Origin: Drosophila persimilis
Lineage: Eukaryota > Arthropoda > Insecta > Diptera > Drosophilidae
Assembly (NCBI RefSeq): GCF_003286085.1
Contig: NW_020825288.1
Coordinates: 25,358,001 to 25,422,000, forward strand
Direction: 5' to 3'
DNA: 64,000 bases
Below are positions 1 to 10,455 of this stretch, piece after piece; within the stretch, counting starts at the first letter, position 1, and each line of letters begins with the position of its first letter. Made by a program: the position numbers and the translations under genes. The notes beneath the pieces were generated by a model that did not search any database, was not told where the DNA came from, and worked only from the letters and a program-made list of their open reading frames with translations.

Positions 1-3000
1 GGAGGAGATCGATCCAAGGGAGGAGGAGGTGGAGGGGGAGACCACAACAGAGATGCCAAATAAAACCGATGAGCAGAAGAGGAAGGAAGAGCGGGGAGAA
101 CGGGAGCCCATCTACGAGAATGTCAGCTCGACTATATCTATGCATGAAGTAGATAATGAACAGATAGCAACGATGACGATATCCACACAGATACAGACAC
201 AGATACAAACACAGACACCGATACAGGGCACACAAGCCTCGACGAGGAGGAGTCACAGGAGAAGCATTCCAAATAAACAAACGAGTAACAGTAACAATAA
301 CGAGAATAATCAGAATACTAATCAAAACAGCAACAGCAACAGCAACGGCAACAGCAATCAAAACGAGAACAGCATCGGCGGAACAGCGGCACTATCATCC
401 GATCCAGAGCCCTACTATCAAGTGCCCAAGGCGACGGAGCCCTACTACGATGCCCCCAAGCATCTGCGTCCCATTCCGGTGTACGAGAACATCGACATCT
501 TCTACACGGGCCTGGAGCTCAGCCAGATCTCGGGGTCCATGCCGGTGGGATCGATGGAGCCGCCCAAAGAGAAGCCACCGCCGCCACCCACCGAGAGTCC
601 GCCGCCAGTGCCCGTGGACGACGCCCCGCTGGGCCACGACGACGAGCTGGATGGCCTGGGCAGCAGTCTGGGCCACAACACGGACACCTGGTCGTCGGAC
701 AACACGTACGAGACCATCTCGAACGGGACGCGTCGTCATATGCAGTCGTCGCAGCTGGAGCCGGCCCAGCCCTCGCCGCCGATCAAGCGCATGAACTCCA
801 CGAAGCGGATCAAGAAGGAGCTGCGCAACAAGCGGTCCAGCTTCCTGGGCATCGAGACGGACGGAGATCTGGACGATGTGGAGAGCTACCTGGAGCTGAC
901 CGTGGCCCCGCCGCCGGACATGGCGCAGCTCCTGCAGGAGGAGCGCCGCCTCGAGAAGCAGCTGTACATCAAGGCGGGACTCTGTGATAGTTCCGATACA
1001 GGTGAGAGTCTTGGGTTGCAATTGAAAATGGGGAAAAACCAATACGAGAAGCCAATAGGGCGTGAAAGCAAATGACGAAGACAATGAGCAAATCACAAAT
1101 GAGGGGATGGGAAGGACAGAACACCATCTGCCCGGGGGCTGCGGCCCGCCACGCCCCTACGAGGTTAAGTATAAATAATCCGTTTAGTTGCTGCCAAATT
1201 GGTGGCGGGGATGGATGTGCTTCCCCAATGAATGCCTCCCCATTAGAGAAAGCTGACCACGAAATTCTCTACGTTTCCGATTCCCAGGAGATAGCCGCGA
1301 TTCTGGAGTGTCAGAGAATCATTCCCGCCAGAGCAGCGAGCACTACACCAACTCCTCGGAGGAGAATGACACCCAGTCGGAGGCGACGCCGCCGCCGCTG
1401 CCGCCTCCACCAGTGTCGGGGCTGGGCAGCGAGATTATCTACCAGAATGAGACCCTCCTGGCGGCCCAGACGCCACTGCTGCAGACGGTGAAAGGAAACT
1501 CGGCCGAGTCCTGGACAGAATCGGCAACGGCGGCGGCCGCGGCCACACAATCGCTGAGCGAAGCCACGGCGACGGCCAATGCCAAGATGCAGTCCATCGA
1601 GGAGAAGATACGAGAGCAGGGGGAAGTGCTGCGCGTGGAGCGGGAACTATTGCACTTTTCGGTGAGTGAGGAATGGGACGGATTAAAGGGAATACTAAAC
1701 CTTAACCATTTCCAGCAGGAGGAACTAAAGCGACAGCGGGAGAACCTTTTGCTGCGCGAGAATATAGCGCGTCGGGAGCTGCAGCACGGGGCCAAGATGC
1801 TGATGTCGAACAACCGTCGCTCGCTCCAGGACCTGCACCATGGCCTGGGCATCGGCAACGGCATGCTGAGCGCCTTCCAGCCGCCACAGCACCAACAGCA
1901 GCCACAGCAGCAGCTGCATCCACATCAACCGCATCCCCAGCAGATCTACGCCAACGTGCCACAACAGCAGCAGCAACAGCAGCAGCAGCAGGTGGCGGCG
2001 ATGTATGCGTATCAGCAGATGGACACGGACTACCGCAAGTCAATGTCGGACCTGAACGAGTTCTCCAGCCGGCTGATGCTGGCGCCGCCGAAACCTCCCA
2101 CGAAACCACTGCGTGCGATGCACATAAGCAACGGACATGGCCTGGAGCCGGACTATGCTGTTAGCACGCGGCAGCGCCAGAGCTCCGCCAATGCTTATGG
2201 CGGCTCGCTGGTGAAGATTGCCGGTGCCCCGATGCCGCCACGCCACTCTGGCTCCGGGTATCCACCAGCCGTCACAGCCTCAGCGGCAGCCGCCTACCAT
2301 CATCAGTCTGCCCAGAATCTGAGCAACATGTCGAGGAACACACTCCTCGCCCTGAGTGCCACTCCCAAGCCCAAGTACACCGATGGCTGGGTGCAAGTTC
2401 AGCAGCGCAAGAGCTACGACAGCAACCTGGCCAATGATCCGGCCTGGCTGTCCGCACAGCAGCAGAAGCGCAAGTCCATGCCCGACTACAATGGGGCCAT
2501 CTACAACAACAACCATTGGTTGCTCCAGGAAGCGGAACAGCGACGCATCGAGCAGCTCAACAGGAGATCGATGCCTGGCATCAAATCGAATGGCAAGCCC
2601 CTGCCCGACTCCATCATCCAAACGCTGACGGAGCGGGTTCAGAGCAAGGGCATTGGAGAACGCAAACGGTTGGTGTCCCCGTGGATTCGATTCCTTTAAT
2701 GCTTGTATTCTAATCGTATTTATCTCCCCAATAGGTTCGATGGCAATGGCAATTATAGCCAAGTCAATGGCAATACCAATGGCTACCAGCAACAGCAGCA
2801 GCAGAAGCAGTCCATCATCAGCAGCAATAAATCCACCGCCACTAACACCATCAGCACGAACAACACCAGCAACACCAACAGCGGCAGCCAGGAGAAGGTG
2901 CTCAGCGTCAGTGGAAAGAAGAAGTGCTCTCATTGCGGCGACGAATTAGGTAAACTTTGCTACTACGTTGGTTGTGAGTGTTGTGGTTCTATCTATATCC

Positions 3001-3642
3001 CAACTCCTCCTGCTCTTCATTCACTCTTGTCTCGGCCTCATTCTCTAGGCTTGTCACAGCGAGCATCACAAGCCACACACTCTCAAACACTCACTAGCCT
3101 CATAGTTGGGTTCAGATATGGATCAGTAATGGATCATGGTCACAGCTTTCTCGATAATACATTTCTCGCCTCTATATGTACACATCTGTTCTCTTTTTGC
3201 GCTTACATGTCTGTCACAGATCTGGGCTGCACCCACGACAATTGTCGCCAAGTGCACAAAGCGCTCAAATATATTGTATGGGTCTGATTCAGTCCAACTT
3301 ATCATAATCTATAATCACTAATAGCTACAATTAATGAAAGACTAATACATAACTAAGCAAAAACTAACTTCTAAAGGTATCTTGTTGACTGAAAAGAATA
3401 CTTATGCACCTAGAAGATCCTACTAATGATTGATTTTTCTGCCGTTTCTGATAGGTCGCGGTGCTGCCATGATCATTGAATCGCTGCTGCTGTTCTATCA
3501 CATCAACTGCTTCAAGTGCTGCGTCTGCCACGTGCAGCTGGGCGACGGACTCAATGGGACGGACGTGCGGGTGCGCAACCACAAGCTTCATTGCCAGAAC
3601 TGTTACTCCAGCGACGACGGCATCAAGTTTAGCTGCGTTTAG
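1..3642 (+). CDS. smash: smash-like LIM-domain protein, 3' part (starts before the window)
   Basis: LIMCH1/LMO7-type cytoskeletal scaffold. In Drosophila the single member, Smallish, acts at apical junctions with Bazooka and Src; that role is family knowledge. Exons by splice consensus and phase: <2-1001, 1288-1661, 1716-2668, 2735-2949, 3455-3642. The frame is open at base 2, so the N-terminus lies upstream. The visible part is low complexity (Asn, Gln, Pro, Ser), with tyrosine motifs such as EPIYENV and EPYYQVP that could be phosphorylation sites. A charged helical region spans 1590-1800 (EEKIREQGEVLRVERELLHF). One C-terminal LIM domain is split by the last intron: CSHC, then HINCFKCCVC, then CQNC. 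The segment GRGAAMIIESL is characteristic of LIMCH1/LMO7 LIM domains. The protein ends about 10 residues after the LIM domain. The 54-nt intron at 1662-1715 has no stop codon and keeps frame. Family assignment is firm; the symbol rests on smash being the fly member. Confidence 0.85.
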
Positions 3643-4650
3643 GCCAAGTCCCAAGTCCCGGGGAGGAACGGGAGTGGGAAGGGGCCGTGCCTGGACTATT
3701 GAATGATTGTTGTTCTTGTTCTTGTTGCTATTGCAACATTGATTGTTGTTGTTGTACTATTACTAGGAACTAATTAATGACCTAATTCGTATGTTCATAT
3801 ATACATATATCCATGTTGAGAACAAAGTCAAATACAGAATACAAAAATGTTTCAGAATAATGTTAATTGCATCCATAATAAGTACGAAATTTTTTGAATG
3901 TCTTTGCATTGCTTTTTGATTCAGATTTTAACGTTTTATATACGATATTCTACATACATATATTATAATATATATATATACATTTATATACATATATATA
4001 CTATATATGTTTGAAAAGAAAAGCCAAGCTCTCTAATGTTTTACGCAAAGTCAAAGTCAAATTTCAAAAGCATACGTATAAGATTTATTGTGTGTTGAAA
4101 AGTATAAGAAAAAAACGAAAAAAAAAGTTCTATGAACGTTGTTAAAATTTTTGAAATTGTATATTGCTTATATAGCCCCTACTTACAAAACAGAACTAAA
4201 TTGTACATTAATTTCCCAACAAATTCTGCATATTTATGTATCTTTTCAAATTTCTGTGTACTATCCCACACGCCCATTGCCCCAGCCCACATAGCATACC
4301 TAACGACGTATCCAATGTACCTAAAATTATAAACAAAATACCCTTACACACACGCAACACACTAACATAAGTACATAATATTATATACATGCATATACAT
4401 ACATAATACATACATGAGATGTGCATATAACAAGAAACAATTTAATTTCTAAATGTCGTTACTCTTATTTATTGTAATTAAGCATAGAAATCAAATGCAT
4501 GGATATTCTACACACTTTTTGAATTTAACGATTAACTTTTAAAACTGATTGGTATACTACTATACCCGTATGAATCGTTTTTCTGTATAAAAGGAACATT
4601 TTGAATTTCGCGTAGTTTTATAATAAAGTATTTAAAAGAACAAACTAATT
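3643..4650 (+). other. smash 3' UTR and poly(A) region
   Basis: AT-rich non-coding sequence follows the LIM gene stop at 3642. TATA and ATAC microsatellite runs lie at 3920-4010 and 4375-4420. A canonical AATAAA at 4622-4627 is the best candidate cleavage signal. The extent of the UTR is inferred. Confidence 0.5.
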
Positions 4651-5185
4651 GTATTTTATTTCAACCCCTGGATCTGGGTCTTGCACGACGCCTTACAAAA
4701 AAAACCGATTGACACCCGAAAAACAGAATCAAAACCTTGTAAAACGATCCAATTATAAACGACCCGAGATATAAGTTTTGGTACAATAGCTACATTTCTT
4801 AAATTATTTCCCGGTTTGCTTTTCCTTGCATATATGCAAGTCTATGAGAAATTCGGTTCATTGTTACATATTAATCTAATGGTCACTATGCTTATACAGC
4901 TTGTTTTTGTTGAAATTTCGTATTACATTTTTTGAAATTTGTTGATAGGTAATTCTTGAGCACCCAATAAATTGGTAGAGTAGAACTCCAAGGATGTGTG
5001 TGTGCCGGAGTATGGGGAGATATATACATAAGCCATAAGAATTCTGGAACTCACTCGGAACAAAGCTCTACTGACTTCTAAGATTGGCTTCAACTGTATG
5101 TCGTACCCTTGAAGAGGAGCATGGAGGTCGTGACTGATGTTGATCTTATAGATCGCAGCACATACCGCAGAAGGGGGTAGCAAGG
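4651..5185. other. Intergenic spacer between convergent genes
   Basis: This spacer separates the LIM gene poly(A) site from the BTB gene poly(A) signal on the other strand (AATAAA read on the minus strand at about 5187-5193). A minus-strand open frame of 86 codons covers 4923-5183, but I recognise no family in it and it lies downstream of the BTB gene poly(A) signal. Confidence 0.4.
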
Positions 5186-5243
5186 ATTTGAAACCTTTAT
5201 TTACATAGGACTAGCCGGAGAAGCTCGAAAAAGTGAAACTAAA

Positions 5244-6688
5244 TTAGGAGTCGGAGTCGGATTCGGATGAATCCAGTATTTCGGGCGGACAGCAGACGAT
5301 GCTGGGGTCATCGCAAGGCAGCAGCTGCGAGCAGTGAGATGTTCCCGCAGTCTGTAGGAAGATCAGGTAATCCGCAAACATATTGTATGACCAGAATATT
5401 TCATTCTCGCACTTAAGGCTGTGGTGGTATCCGGCTCTTCGATCGTATATCCAAACGCGTGATTTTCCCGTTCGACCGTGACATTTCTGTGGAAATTTTT
5501 GGCTAAAAATAAGAAATGTGTTATCCGTTTATGGTTCCACTTATGCGTTCCGCTGCTTACAGCTCAATGAGGGCTTTCCTTTCAAGTTTCTTAAACTCTT
5601 CGGATTGCGCCACTGCGCGCAATGCCGGTGGACCATCCCATCGCTCTGCAAAGGTTATGAGGAAATGGAATGGGATCTGATGGAAACGAATCCCCTCCAC
5701 AATGAACCCGAGGTACTTTTCGCGCTGGGGCCAATTATAGTCTAGCCAAACGATGGCGGCCATCAGAACCTGGGGAGACGATTGGGCTGCAGTGAATGTG
5801 TCATTTGAAGCATCCTCCAGGGGACCCTGCACGCACCTCCAATTCGGTATTAACCGCCAGACAACCATCCATAAACAGACATTGCACTATCGGCGGCGGG
5901 AGGTTGACGAACTCGGAACTGGCGACAAACTGCAGAAATCCCTCACCCATGCGTGTCATCAGAATCTTATTGAGGGTGCAGCTATTGAGTGAGACGCTGC
6001 CGACAGGGCAGCCGCAGAGCACCATGGTCGTGAAGCTGTCCATTGTGACGATCTCAAGCATCTCCCAGCATTTGGCGAGGAGATATTCGCAGCCAAAGAA
6101 CTGGGCGGCCTTTAGGATATTCAGTAAAGAGGAGTGCCCGATGGAGTCCTTGACCTTCCCCTCGAAGGGCCAGCGATAGAGGATACCAAAGTCATGGGCG
6201 CTGATCACTTGGGTGGAGATGTGGTACTCCTCCGTACGCTCCATTTCGCGGAACAACTTACTAATCACCTCCAAGAGCATTCGGTGGCACTCGAATCGCT
6301 TATTATCCACCACCACCACCATATCGGTGGCGGCCTTGTTTTTCTCGATGGAGTGCACTAGCGAATGGGCTACGCTTTCCCGCACAGGCCATATGTGAGT
6401 CGACCACATGTCCTGCGTTGATTCGTACGATGGCACCAATTTGGCCAACGTTGTCTTGGGGCTCGGGTTCAGTTCAATGATTGCTGGAACAGACTGAAGT
6501 TCCTCCTCCTTTTTCTCCTCCTGCACCGAGTGTATGGTCTCCTCAACACTTGAATAAATATCCAATTCTTTAAGAGTCTTCGCAATTGATTCGGAGCCAT
6601 CCACAGTGATGGCAGTCTGAATGTCCTCTGTCTTGTCACCATTCTGTGTCATACTGCTGCTGATCTCTGTTGAGCCTGCGTCCTTCAT
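5244..6688 (-). CDS. BTB-BACK domain protein
   Basis: Three exons: 5837-6688, 5561-5769 and 5244-5502, giving 439 residues with all phases closing. The acidic N-terminal 110 residues show no domain. A BTB/POZ fold follows at about residues 130-235, with the typical VVVDNKRFECHRMLLEVISK segment. A BACK-type helical region runs from about 240 to 350 (VLMAAIVWLDYNWPQ, then VEGIRFHQIPFHFL). The C-terminus has Cys-rich PSIVCCPPEIL and a serine/acidic tail SSESDSDS. No Kelch repeats are present. BTB-BACK proteins often act as dimeric Cullin-3 adaptors; whether this one does is not shown. It is on the same strand as eIF3f1, with its start 436 nt downstream of the eIF3f1 stop, and converges on the LIM gene. 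I do not know its D. melanogaster name. Confidence 0.85.
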
Positions 6689-7123
6689 ATTACTTTTTTC
6701 TCTCGGGGTTTTGTGTGTGACAGATACGGGGCGGAGAGCAGCCTACTCGTTTCTGAATCTGATTCGAACTTGTTTTCTGCTTAGTTTCTCTCGGGAAACC
6801 TCGGGAAGCCTTCATAGCAACTAACTTTCATAAAGCCGTCTAAGCGAGTGTCTTACTCTTTTCCCAATAACTTCACAATTATTTTTCCGATTTTGCTAAT
6901 TCTTGGTTCTCAGGGTCACAAACCTACGGCCATTCCGACGTCCTTTGTCCTGAGTAAGGTTCTTCCCTTTCGATATAGGCGCTAAGGCTTATTTGTTGGC
7001 GATCCGAGCACTTTATTACTTAGATACATACATCAAATAGAAAAACATAATCCAATACACTTTGTTGTTACACTGCTTTCGACTTAAAAAGAAACCTCAG
7101 GCCACCCTCAGGTATCTGCCGCC

Positions 7124-7966
7124 CTAGGCTGTGGGCAGAAACGTCAGCTTCTCGTTGAGCTGCAGCTGTGTCTTGATAAGCTGGGAAAGCGTGATGACCA
7201 TCAGAAGGTTGCGTACATTGGCGTTGAACATTTGGGTGAACTGCTCGTGGCTCATGTGCGGCACGGAGTGGATGAGGTCGAGCAGCTGGCGGCCCACAGC
7301 GTTGTCCGGCGTCACCTTGTGAGCAATAACATCGTCAACGTACTTCAGGATGAGGTCTAGCAGGGATTGCAGCTTCGTGGAGGCTTCAGAAATTTGGGCC
7401 AGGTCCAGCATGGGTGGCACTGTCTTTGGACGGTTGGCTGGGGCAACGCCCACCGTCTTCTGCAGCAACTTCAGACCAAAGGTCTCCGGCTCGTAGCTGG
7501 TCAACTCCACGGGAATGGGTGTGAACATGCAGCCGGTTTTGCCGCCGGGCACGCCCAACTGGATGCACACATAGGACCGCAGGCCCATGCGTCCGCCCTG
7601 CAGGGATGTGTCCACGGTGAGATGGACCGGATTGTTGCACTCCCGGGCGTAGTACTCATGGATGACAGAACTGTGGTTCGTCACATCATTGCCGGTGGCC
7701 CACCAGCCGACAACAGCCTCGTTGGAGTTCACCTTCCTGTTCAGGTCGTACATGTCCAGGGCATAGCTCAGCTCCGCCTCCACCTGGTCGTCGTGTTCCT
7801 TGTGCGGCACACAGAAGCAATTGGTCACCTCGACGACACCTTTCTCCACGGATCCCAGCAGAGTACCGATGACGCGGTGTGACTCCGCATTGCGCCTCTC
7901 AAAGGCATCCACCACCTGGAAGAGCACCACGGGATGAACGCGAACAGTTAGATTTAGTGCTGACAT
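7124..7966 (-). CDS. eIF3f1: Translation initiation factor 3 subunit F
   Basis: Single-exon gene of 280 residues, a full-length match to the compact eIF3f of insects. An MPN domain covers about residues 5-140 ([19 protein letters not shown], then VVGWWATG). The metal-binding JAMM histidines are absent: the catalytic region reads [11 protein letters not shown], as in other structural MPN subunits. A C-terminal helical region follows ([20 protein letters not shown]). The protein is part of the eIF3 octamer core that holds the 43S preinitiation complex, in the cytoplasm. The start ATG sits in a good context (cacaatATGTCAG). A poly(A) signal is present on the minus strand at 7012-7017, about 110 nt past the stop. 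Upstream, at 8069-8220, a cluster of GGTATATTTTT motifs suggests a housekeeping promoter. The suffix 1 separates it from a diverged testis paralogue; the sequence here is the canonical form. Confidence 0.94.
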   Translation of the reverse strand: MSALNLTVRVHPVVLFQVVDAFERRNAESHRVIGTLLGSVEKGVVEVTNCFCVPHKEHDDQVEAELSYALDMYDLNRKVNSNEAVVGWWATGNDVTNHSSVIHEYYARECNNPVHLTVDTSLQGGRMGLRSYVCIQLGVPGGKTGCMFTPIPVELTSYEPETFGLKLLQKTVGVAPANRPKTVPPMLDLAQISEASTKLQSLLDLILKYVDDVIAHKVTPDNAVGRQLLDLIHSVPHMSHEQFTQMFNANVRNLLMVITLSQLIKTQLQLNEKLTFLPTA

Positions 7967-8068
7967 ATTGTGAAAAACTCAATGCTGTTGCAAAATTCAA
8001 GAATTTCTGCGAAAAATTTCCAGGCCACGCTGTGTATTTTCAAGATAGAGATGGGAGAAACAGACCCT

Positions 8069-8220
8069 CAGAAATATACCAATTATATACCGTCTCATTT
8101 TAAAAATATACCGCAAAATATACTGACAAATTCAGCTCTAACATACATATTCCTCGTTTTTTATATTCCGTGGTATATTACTAGCTATATAGAACATTTA
8201 GCCATGCCCACATAATTTTA
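8069..8220 (-). promoter_or_regulatory. GGTATATTTT motif cluster upstream of eIF3f1
   Basis: On the minus strand, about 105-250 nt upstream of the eIF3f1 ATG, three or more copies of GGTATATTTTT-like elements occur. They match the Drosophila core-promoter motif often called Ohler motif 6. The block is about 85-90% identical by eye to 36519-36640, upstream of tacc, in the same orientation relative to the gene. It may be a promoter module or a repeat that carries one. Confidence 0.5.
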
Positions 8221-8425
8221 TACGATTGATGAATCAATTTTCTACTTAACTCGTTTATTCTTAATACTTGCTTTTATTGCTTTAAACAAACGAAAAAGGA
8301 AATTGCTACATTTTGATATTCCATTGAATAATGCTTACTAACTAAATCTCTCAGCAATGCCCACATAGTTTTATCCCATTGATGAATAAATTTTCTACAA
8401 GATTGGATAGTTTTTAATCCTTGCT
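8195..8425. repeat. Imperfect direct repeat (two units)
   Basis: The stretch at about 8200-8280 (gccatgcccacataatttta and following) recurs at about 8355-8430 (caatgcccacatagttttat and following), both continuing into TTGATGAAT and TTGCTTTTAT. This is a two-unit, diverged tandem duplication in non-coding DNA. Confidence 0.55.
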
Positions 8426-8877
8426 TTTATCGTATTTTGGCTAAAACAAGGCTTAAACGAAATAGTTCAACAAAAATACAGTCGCAATGTTGCTGGTATT
8501 TGAAGACATGATGCGTGCATAGGCATTTTTATACCCTATTTCGTTAATTTTATATGAAGATGAAACGTGATTTTTCTGTAATTTATATTCTTTAGACATA
8601 TTCAAGTACATTATTAGTATCTTGTATATATTTATCTCGATCCTGATACCTACTAAGCCTTGGACAAACATATTCACAACTCTATAACATCCATTTCGCT
8701 AGGGTATGACAATTAATGTTGCCGGTAATCATTGTTGTCAACCGGTTATGACGACTAATTCTTGGTTATTCTTTCTTCCGTCGAAAACATGTAACCTTTC
8801 CTGCCAAATATTTAATTCAAAAATTAACCGTCTTTATTAAATTCTAAGCTAAAATTTTTGCTGGATGGCCATTTTTG

Positions 8878-9690
8878 GTCTGGTCAAAATAATAAGTACA
8901 CTGGTGTTATTTATAAGTTTTAAAGGATTTGATAAGGATTTGGTCAAAGGCTTGTTGGTTTTTATTGAGTTCTTTCATATTTAAGTACATGAGAGGTAAG
9001 AAAAATTCTTTAGATAGGCCGTGCTGCTGGAGAAAATAATTTTTCCATAAATCATCAAAAAGGAAGGAAAATTCTCCGGGAAATTGCGAAAAGTCTTGGA
9101 CGCTCGGTAGTTTTTGTTCAGAATGCTTTGATATCTAAAGTGCTTATTGAAAATCGAGGATGGAAGAAGAAATCTTTACAAACAACGGACACCCGCATCA
9201 TCAGTCTTGCAAAAAAGGATCCGTTCATGTCTTCCAAGGGCAAACCCGCTGAAATTGGTAAAAAAAATTAGCTCTGATGGGTCTTAAAGTGCAATAACAT
9301 GTTATTGAGCGACGAAAAAAAAATAAATCTTTTTGATAATGATGAAGATGTATACAACGACCAAAAGGCAATTCGGATATAAAAACATATTGACAGATAT
9401 TATGCAACCTTATGTTGAGGAAAATATGCCCTTGAGATGGGTCTTTCAACAGGAAAATAACCCAAAGCACACCTCAAAGCTGGTCAAAGCTTGGTGTACG
9501 GAAAACAATGTCAGCGTTATGACTTGACCAAGTCAGTCTCCTGAGTTCAACCCAACTGGAAACCTTTGGGGTGACTTGGAAAGTCGAATCGGTACAAATA
9601 CTTTTCGAATTCTTGGGGATTTGTGCAAAAAATGTGGTATGAGATTCCAGCTTTGTAGAATTGCTGTACTTATTAATTATTTTGGCCAGT
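8878..9690 (+). mobile_element. Defective Tc1-type DNA transposon remnant
   Basis: Imperfect terminal inverted repeats: tggtcaaaataataagtac at 8881-8899 and its counterpart tggccaaaataattaataag read inward from 9687. Inside, on the plus strand, 9040-9235 encodes the N-terminal helix-turn-helix part of a Tc1-like transposase (REIAKSLGRS, then ISLAKKDPFMSSK). The open frame at 9333-9620 encodes the C-terminal DDE part (QQENNPKHTS, WPSQSPEFNPTGNLW). The middle of the catalytic domain is missing, the frame is interrupted, and the aspartate of QQDN and the final acidic residue of the NLW block region are altered. The remnant is about 0.8 kb against about 1.3-1.7 kb for a full element, so it is not autonomous. 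It lies between eIF3f1 and Nep2. Confidence 0.8.
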
Positions 9691-10300
9691 AGTATATATA
9701 TATTTTTTACATTTCTGTTTTTCCGTAGTTATGTTAACGCAACGTTTTTTCCACCATCGATAATTTGGAACATCACGTTTTAAATGTCTTTCAATTATAT
9801 ATATCTTTTGATACATAGTGATCTGCTACAGTCTGGGCCAATTATGATTTCTGATTTGCCGTGAGTGGTTCGGACACACCACCTTGCCATCTTTTCCGCT
9901 TAACATTAGGATGGTAGACCTGGATGGGGTGCTGCTCCGCAGTGCAGTGCAGTAACCGAGGGAGAACGAGCCTTGCCCTCATTATGCGTCTCATCAATTA
10001 TTACACCACACCAGGGAATATTGGAAAGACTGGGGCTTGGGCTTGGAACTGGGATGGCTTGGTTCTTGGATATTATATACGATAACAGAAGAAGACATTT
10101 TATGATAACTTTGTATGCTGTGCGCAGGCAATTGCAGAAGGGGAGTTAATCATCTGAGGAATTTTCCGGGTCTTATAAGTCTGCTTTGGCTTTGTAGTCG
10201 AACAGCGGAGAGGGGAGGCAAAGAAACGGTAGAATTTACTCTTCAAACACAAACCGACAGACAAAAGAAACGCCGCAACGACCTTGTTTACATACAAACA
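9691..10300. other. Intergenic spacer
   Basis: Non-coding DNA between the transposon remnant and the Nep2 3' end. I see no gene or clear motif. Confidence 0.4.
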
Positions 10301-10303
10301 AAT

Positions 10304-10309
10304 TTTATT
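10304..10309 (-). terminator. Nep2 poly(A) signal
   Basis: AATAAA on the minus strand, about 150 nt downstream of the Nep2 stop codon at 10456. Confidence 0.6.
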
Positions 10310-10455
10310 AAATAAGTTTTTACATAATGCACACATTTGTGTTGTGTATTAATACGCTTTGTATTTGTATTTCTACGTGAGATTAGCCCTTCTATATGCG
10401 GGCCTTTCTATTGGCTAATTGCCACCAAATCAACAACAGCTGGTGACCGACTGTT

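Noticed and set aside
395..1096. 233-codon minus-strand frame
   Set aside because: Antisense of the LIM gene exon; no family features.
4923..5183. 86-codon minus-strand frame downstream of the BTB gene
   Set aside because: No recognisable family and located just past a plausible poly(A) signal; insufficient support for a gene.
7367..7882. 171-codon plus-strand open frame
   Set aside because: It is the antisense shadow of eIF3f1, whose protein is fully recognisable on the other strand.
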